In this document: positions 61,427-64,000 of the stretch, piece by piece | How positions within the stretch are numbered: the first letter of the stretch is position 1 | Layout: each line of letters begins with the position of its first letter | From: Ruania zhangjianzhongii | GTDB lineage: Bacteria > Actinomycetota > Actinomycetes > Actinomycetales > Beutenbergiaceae | DNA: 64,000 nt | Assembly (NCBI RefSeq): GCF_008000995.1 | Contig: NZ_CP042828.1 | Coordinates: 3,834,882 to 3,898,881, forward strand | Reading direction: 5' to 3' | Program-made: the position numbers and the translations under genes | Notes under the pieces: generated by a model | The model's database searches: none | What the model saw: the letters and a program-made list of their open reading frames with translations, nothing else | Told to the model about the DNA's origin: nothing

Positions 61427-62455
61427 ATGATGCGGTTACGTCCCGGCTACGAAGTGTTCTGGCGCGGGCCCGGGTCCACTCAGATCGGCGTGGACCCGAG
61501 GTGCGCGGTGGTACTGGACCGGCTCAGCGAGGCCGAACAGCAGCTACTCGCCGACCTGCCCCAGATGATGGATGTCACCTGGCTGCAGGCTCGGGGCAAC
61601 GAGCTCGGCATGCGGCCGGCGCAGGTGCGGGCACTGCAGCGCCGCCTGGCCCGGTCTGGGGTCCTGACCGAGTCCCCTGCCGGCGGGACTACCAGAGCGG
61701 ACGAGCAGTACTGGCAGCTCGCCCAAGTGGCCGGCGTGGACCGTCCGGCGGACCGCCGTCGCGGGGTGGTGGAGCTGCGTCGAGCAGACCCGGTGGGCCT
61801 GCGTACTGCCCTGGTGCTGGCCCAGGCCGGGGTAGGAACGATCGTGCTCACCGACCCCGGCCAGGTTCTCGCCGAGGACATCGCCGCCGGCCTGTACCGC
61901 TCCGATGACCTGGGTGAGCCGCGGGCACGGGCAGGGCTGAGCGTGCTGCGCAACCTCGCTCCGCACCTGCGCACCAGCGTGCCGGCCGGTCGCCGGCCGG
62001 ATGTCGTGCTGCTGGTGGACCATCTGGTGGTCGATCCGGTGCCGCTGCGCCAGCTGCAGCGCACCGGGCAGCCGTACCTGAACGTGCTGGTCACCGAGGT
62101 GGCGCTGCGGGTGGGTCCGTTGGTGCGCGCCGGGAGTGGCGCCTGCAGCACCTGTGTGGAGCACTACCGCAGTGCCGCCGATCCCCGCTGGCCCGCAGTG
62201 GCGGCGCAGGCGGCGGTGCGCGGAAGCGGCCGCGTAGAACCCAGCCTCGGCTGGTGGGGTGCGGTCACTGCCGCACAACAGTTGCTCGCCCTGGTCGATG
62301 GGCGTCAGGTGGCCGCCGAGTCGGCGACGGTGGAGCTGACGGCGTGGGAGGCGGTGCCCACCCGTACGGTCTGGTCACCGCACCCGGACTGCGAGTGCGT
62401 CTCGAGGCGGCGAGGGCGGACGCGGCCGTCCTCACGCAGCTCCACGGCTGCGTGA
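61427..62455 (+). CDS. ThiF/E1-like protein, degenerate nucleotide-binding site
   Basis: A 342-residue protein. The N-terminal part (about 1-75) looks like a winged helix. The core is E1/ThiF-like with RTALVLAQAGVGTIVLTDPG, where the usual GxGGxG loop is missing. Cysteines lie at ACSTCVEHY and later DCEC, a likely zinc site. The family recurs next to whiB7/uvrD2 in actinobacteria, and its role is unknown. ATG 61427 follows GGAGGAGGGAG. Its 3' end overlaps whiB7. Confidence 0.7.
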   Translation: MMRLRPGYEVFWRGPGSTQIGVDPRCAVVLDRLSEAEQQLLADLPQMMDVTWLQARGNELGMRPAQVRALQRRLARSGVLTESPAGGTTRADEQYWQLAQVAGVDRPADRRRGVVELRRADPVGLRTALVLAQAGVGTIVLTDPGQVLAEDIAAGLYRSDDLGEPRARAGLSVLRNLAPHLRTSVPAGRRPDVVLLVDHLVVDPVPLRQLQRTGQPYLNVLVTEVALRVGPLVRAGSGACSTCVEHYRSAADPRWPAVAAQAAVRGSGRVEPSLGWWGAVTAAQQLLALVDGRQVAAESATVELTAWEAVPTRTVWSPHPDCECVSRRRGRTRPSSRSSTAA

Positions 62456-62460
62456 GGACG
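62427..62460. terminator. Hairpin overlapping both stop codons of a convergent gene pair
   Basis: Arms 62427-62439 and 62448-62460 are exact reverse complements (13 bp, 8-base loop). The stop codons of whiB7 (62432-62434) and of the ThiF-like gene (62453-62455) both lie in its arms, so the same hairpin can end both transcripts. Confidence 0.75.
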
Positions 62461-62797
62461 ACGGCGCGTACGGGTCGTTCTTGCGGGGGCGTCCGCGGCC
62501 GCGCTTGCGGGCGACTACGGCACCGTCGACGAACACCTCGCCACCCCAGACGCCCCACGGCTCTTGCCGCTCGAGGGCGCCGGACAGGCACGCGGCCTGC
62601 AGCGGACAGTCGGCGCAGAGCGCCTTGGCCGCTTCGACCTCATCGCTGCGCTCAGCGAACCAGAGGTCCTGGGTGGTGGTGTCCTGACACGGCAGTGGCT
62701 GGTCTGCGACGCTGACGGTGTCGGTCAGCGCCGGAAAGGTCCAGCTCGTTGCCGAGCCTCCGCGGGAAAGTTGATCAAGTACGGAGGTGTACTGCAC
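62432..62797 (-). CDS. whiB7: WhiB7-type Fe-S transcription regulator
   Basis: A 121-residue WhiB protein. Four cluster-binding cysteines lie at 37, 61, 64 and 70 (CADCPLQAAC), with the turn GVWGGEVF (82-89) and a C-terminal AT-hook RGRPRK (101-106), which together mark WhiB7. It partners with the principal sigma factor to activate intrinsic antibiotic resistance genes. GTG 62797 has AGGAG six bases upstream. A leader with a leader ORF and an attenuator precedes it, and uvrD2 lies beyond, the usual actinobacterial context. Confidence 0.93.
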   Translation of the reverse strand: MQYTSVLDQLSRGGSATSWTFPALTDTVSVADQPLPCQDTTTQDLWFAERSDEVEAAKALCADCPLQAACLSGALERQEPWGVWGGEVFVDGAVVARKRGRGRPRKNDPYAPSSSRSRGAA

Positions 62798-62877
62798 GAC
62801 GTGCTCCTGGTGCGAGTTCTGGGTGGTCTGCCAGGGGGCCCGTGCTTCCGGAATGGGTGATACCCGGAATGAAGAAA

Positions 62878-62903
62878 GCCACGGACCCGAGGGGTTCCGT
62901 GGC
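62878..62903 (-). terminator. Intrinsic terminator in the whiB7 leader (attenuator)
   Basis: On the minus strand GCCACGGA (62903-62896) pairs with TCCGTGGC (62885-62878), and the inner CCC/GGG can extend the stem. TTTCTT follows, so it is a Rho-independent terminator between the leader ORF and whiB7. Confidence 0.8.
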
Positions 62904-62927
62904 TGCTGCGAAGCAGATGTGGCCTGC

Positions 62928-63104
62928 TTAGCGCAGTCCTGGCCCGGAACCCGGTGCGAGAGTGCCGCCGGTGGCACCGATACCGCATTCAGCGGTGGCG
63001 CCACGGAGGCCGGCGGTGCGATCGATGCGCGGGTAGGTGAACACCTGGGCATCGCGCACACGTGCGCCGGTCTTCGGCAGAATCATCGTCGCGATCATTT
63101 CCAT
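62928..63104 (-). CDS. 58-residue leader ORF of whiB7
   Basis: A 58-codon ORF starting at ATG 63104, eight bases after a near-perfect AGGAGG. The peptide begins MEMIATMILPKTG. It ends at TAA, 25 bases before the terminator. Bases 63007-63000 read TCCGTGGC, identical to the terminator's 3' arm. A leader peptide that senses ribosome slowdown is the known whiB7 model. A conserved short protein is an alternative. Confidence 0.8.
   Translation of the reverse strand: MEMIATMILPKTGARVRDAQVFTYPRIDRTAGLRGATAECGIGATGGTLAPGSGPGLR
63000..63007 (-). promoter_or_regulatory. Antiterminator arm within the leader ORF
   Basis: On the minus strand TCCGTGGC is an exact copy of the terminator 3' arm (62885-62878). 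It can therefore pair with the terminator's 5' arm (62903-62896) and stop the terminator from forming. Confidence 0.7.
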
Positions 63105-63179
63105 GCTGTTCACCTCCTTCTATTCATCGAACCGCTGGTGCTGGCTAGGCACGGCTCGTACCGATCAGGAACGTTGACT

Positions 63180-63217
63180 ACTCTAGGGGCAGCCTCATCC
63201 GGGGCCCAAGCCTTTTT
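63180..63217 (-). promoter_or_regulatory. WhiB7-type autoregulated promoter
   Basis: Minus-strand -35 TTGGGC (63204-63209) and -10 TAGAGT (63180-63185) are 18 bp apart. AAAAA (63213-63217) lies exactly three bases upstream of the -35, the known mark of WhiB7-dependent promoters. Transcription would start near 63173, giving a leader of about 375 bases. The remaining part 63218-63359 holds nothing I recognise apart from an AT-rich stretch. Confidence 0.75.
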
Positions 63218-63359
63218 CTGAACTTTTTTGAGAATTCTTGTCGGACTACCCGTTTTCCGCGTGATGCTGCGGGAAAGTCATCTCGATCTGATCGGTACTC
63301 GCCTCCGGATCGGCCCGGAAGCCCCAGGGCGCAGCCGAGATCTGCGCCACCGGCTGCGC

Positions 63360-64000
63360 TCAGTCGGCCGCTCCTGCGGGATCCTCTCCACGCACCACCG
63401 CGAGGATCTGCGCGCCGTAGGCTTCGAGCTTGGTCGGTCCGATACCGCGTAGCAGCGCGAGCTGGCGCAGCTGAGTCGGCTGGACCGCGGCGATCGCCAC
63501 CAGCGTGGAGTCGTGCAGCACGGTGAAGGCGGGTTTGTCGATCGCCTGAGCTGTAGTCGCCCGCCAGGCGCGCAGCCGCTCGAAGACCTCGGGATCGGCA
63601 TCGTTCTCGGTCAGAGCTGCGGACAGTGCGTCGGCTCGGCCGGCCCGGGACCGGCGAGACTTGGGCTTGCTCCCGCTGTCCTCGGCCGGCCAGATGCCGT
63701 CGAGGAACCGGGTGTGCCGCCGGGTCCCCCGGCCGCCGACGTTTCGGGCACGGGAGAAGGACAGGTGCAGGTGCTCCCGGGCGCGGGTGATGCCGACGTA
63801 GAGCAGCCGCCGCTCCTCGGCGACGGCCTCCTCGGTCTCCGCCATCGAGATCGGCAGCAGCCCGTCGCTGACACCCACCAGGAACACCGCATCCCATTCC
63901 AGACCCTTGGCGGCATGCAGGGAGGCGAGCGTGACGCCGTCGACGGTGGGCGCGTGCTGGGCGGACGCCCGCTCCACCAGCTCGGTCACCAGATCCACCA
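63360..64000 (-). CDS. uvrD2: UvrD2-type DNA helicase, C-terminal part (5' end beyond window)
   Basis: The last 213 codons are visible. They include helicase motif V (LASLHAAKGLEWDAVFLVG) and motif VI (EERRLLYVGITRAREHLHL). After a basic linker, a C-terminal HRDC domain follows (LVAIAAVQPTQLRQLALLRGIG). This is the HRDC-bearing UvrD2 of actinobacteria, an SF1 DNA helicase. It is essential in mycobacteria. The gene is upstream of whiB7 on the same strand, but the promoter at 63180 gives whiB7 its own control. Confidence 0.92.
   Translation of the reverse strand, partial: VDLVTELVERASAQHAPTVDGVTLASLHAAKGLEWDAVFLVGVSDGLLPISMAETEEAVAEERRLLYVGITRAREHLHLSFSRARNVGGRGTRRHTRFLDGIWPAEDSGSKPKSRRSRAGRADALSAALTENDADPEVFERLRAWRATTAQAIDKPAFTVLHDSTLVAIAAVQPTQLRQLALLRGIGPTKLEAYGAQILAVVRGEDPAGAAD

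Overview
This is a very GC-rich window of plain chromosome from an actinobacterium. The evidence is a WhiB-family gene next to uvrD2, UPF0182, PPA1309 and DUF2342-type metalloprotease genes, frequent GTG starts, and many ATGA or GTGA stop-start overlaps. A member of the Micrococcales (Ruania/Bogoriellaceae-like) is my best guess, but that is inference. I see no insertion sequence, prophage, rRNA operon or CRISPR array. There is one tRNA gene, an initiator tRNA.

Layout. (1) 1-2036: a TetR/membrane-protein pair and an SDR-like epimerase. (2) 2119-8744: an arsenic island of an ArsR repressor, two flavoproteins, an MFS exporter, an ArsC reductase, an ArsR-ArsC fusion and an ACR3 pump, with three matching ArsR-type operators. 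(3) 8800-13103: giant PutA and a divergent PAS-AraC regulator. (4) 13120-19261: three TetR modules, each divergent from a small membrane protein and each with paired palindromic operators, plus an epimerase and an orphan membrane protein. (5) 19332-26159: an OsmC protein, an unknown protein, thyA-folA, and a five-gene DUF4129/MoxR/DUF58 operon. (6) 26327-27562: alditol oxidase.

(7) 27706-40031: a carbohydrate locus. It holds a three-component sugar ABC transporter, a 482-residue protein I cannot name, an aldose dehydrogenase-type aldo/keto reductase, a hydroxyacid dehydrogenase, an enolase-superfamily dehydratase, a GntR/FCD regulator, and a 1135-residue secreted beta-helix enzyme. One 13-base motif sits upstream of the transporter, between the enzyme operon and gntR, and upstream of the secreted enzyme. 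A L-fucose-like sugar taken through an oxidative route is a reasonable guess. (8) 40091-53080: methyltransferase, HD-GYP/LuxR regulator, racemase, secreted HNH-Excalibur nuclease, TipA-like MerR, AraC-VOC pair, TetR-hydrolase-MFS group, WYL regulator and RidA protein.

(9) 53156-64000: a conserved actinobacterial block of tRNA-fMet, UPF0182, PPA1309, an esterase, a PDZ/Lon-type protease, a DUF2342 protein, a YgjP-type metallopeptidase, a degenerate ThiF-like protein, whiB7 and uvrD2 (cut by the window end). The whiB7 leader is the most readable control region here. It has an A-rich element three bases upstream of the -35, a 58-codon leader ORF with a near-perfect ribosome binding site, an intrinsic terminator, and inside the leader ORF an exact 8-base copy of the terminator's 3' arm that could form an antiterminator.
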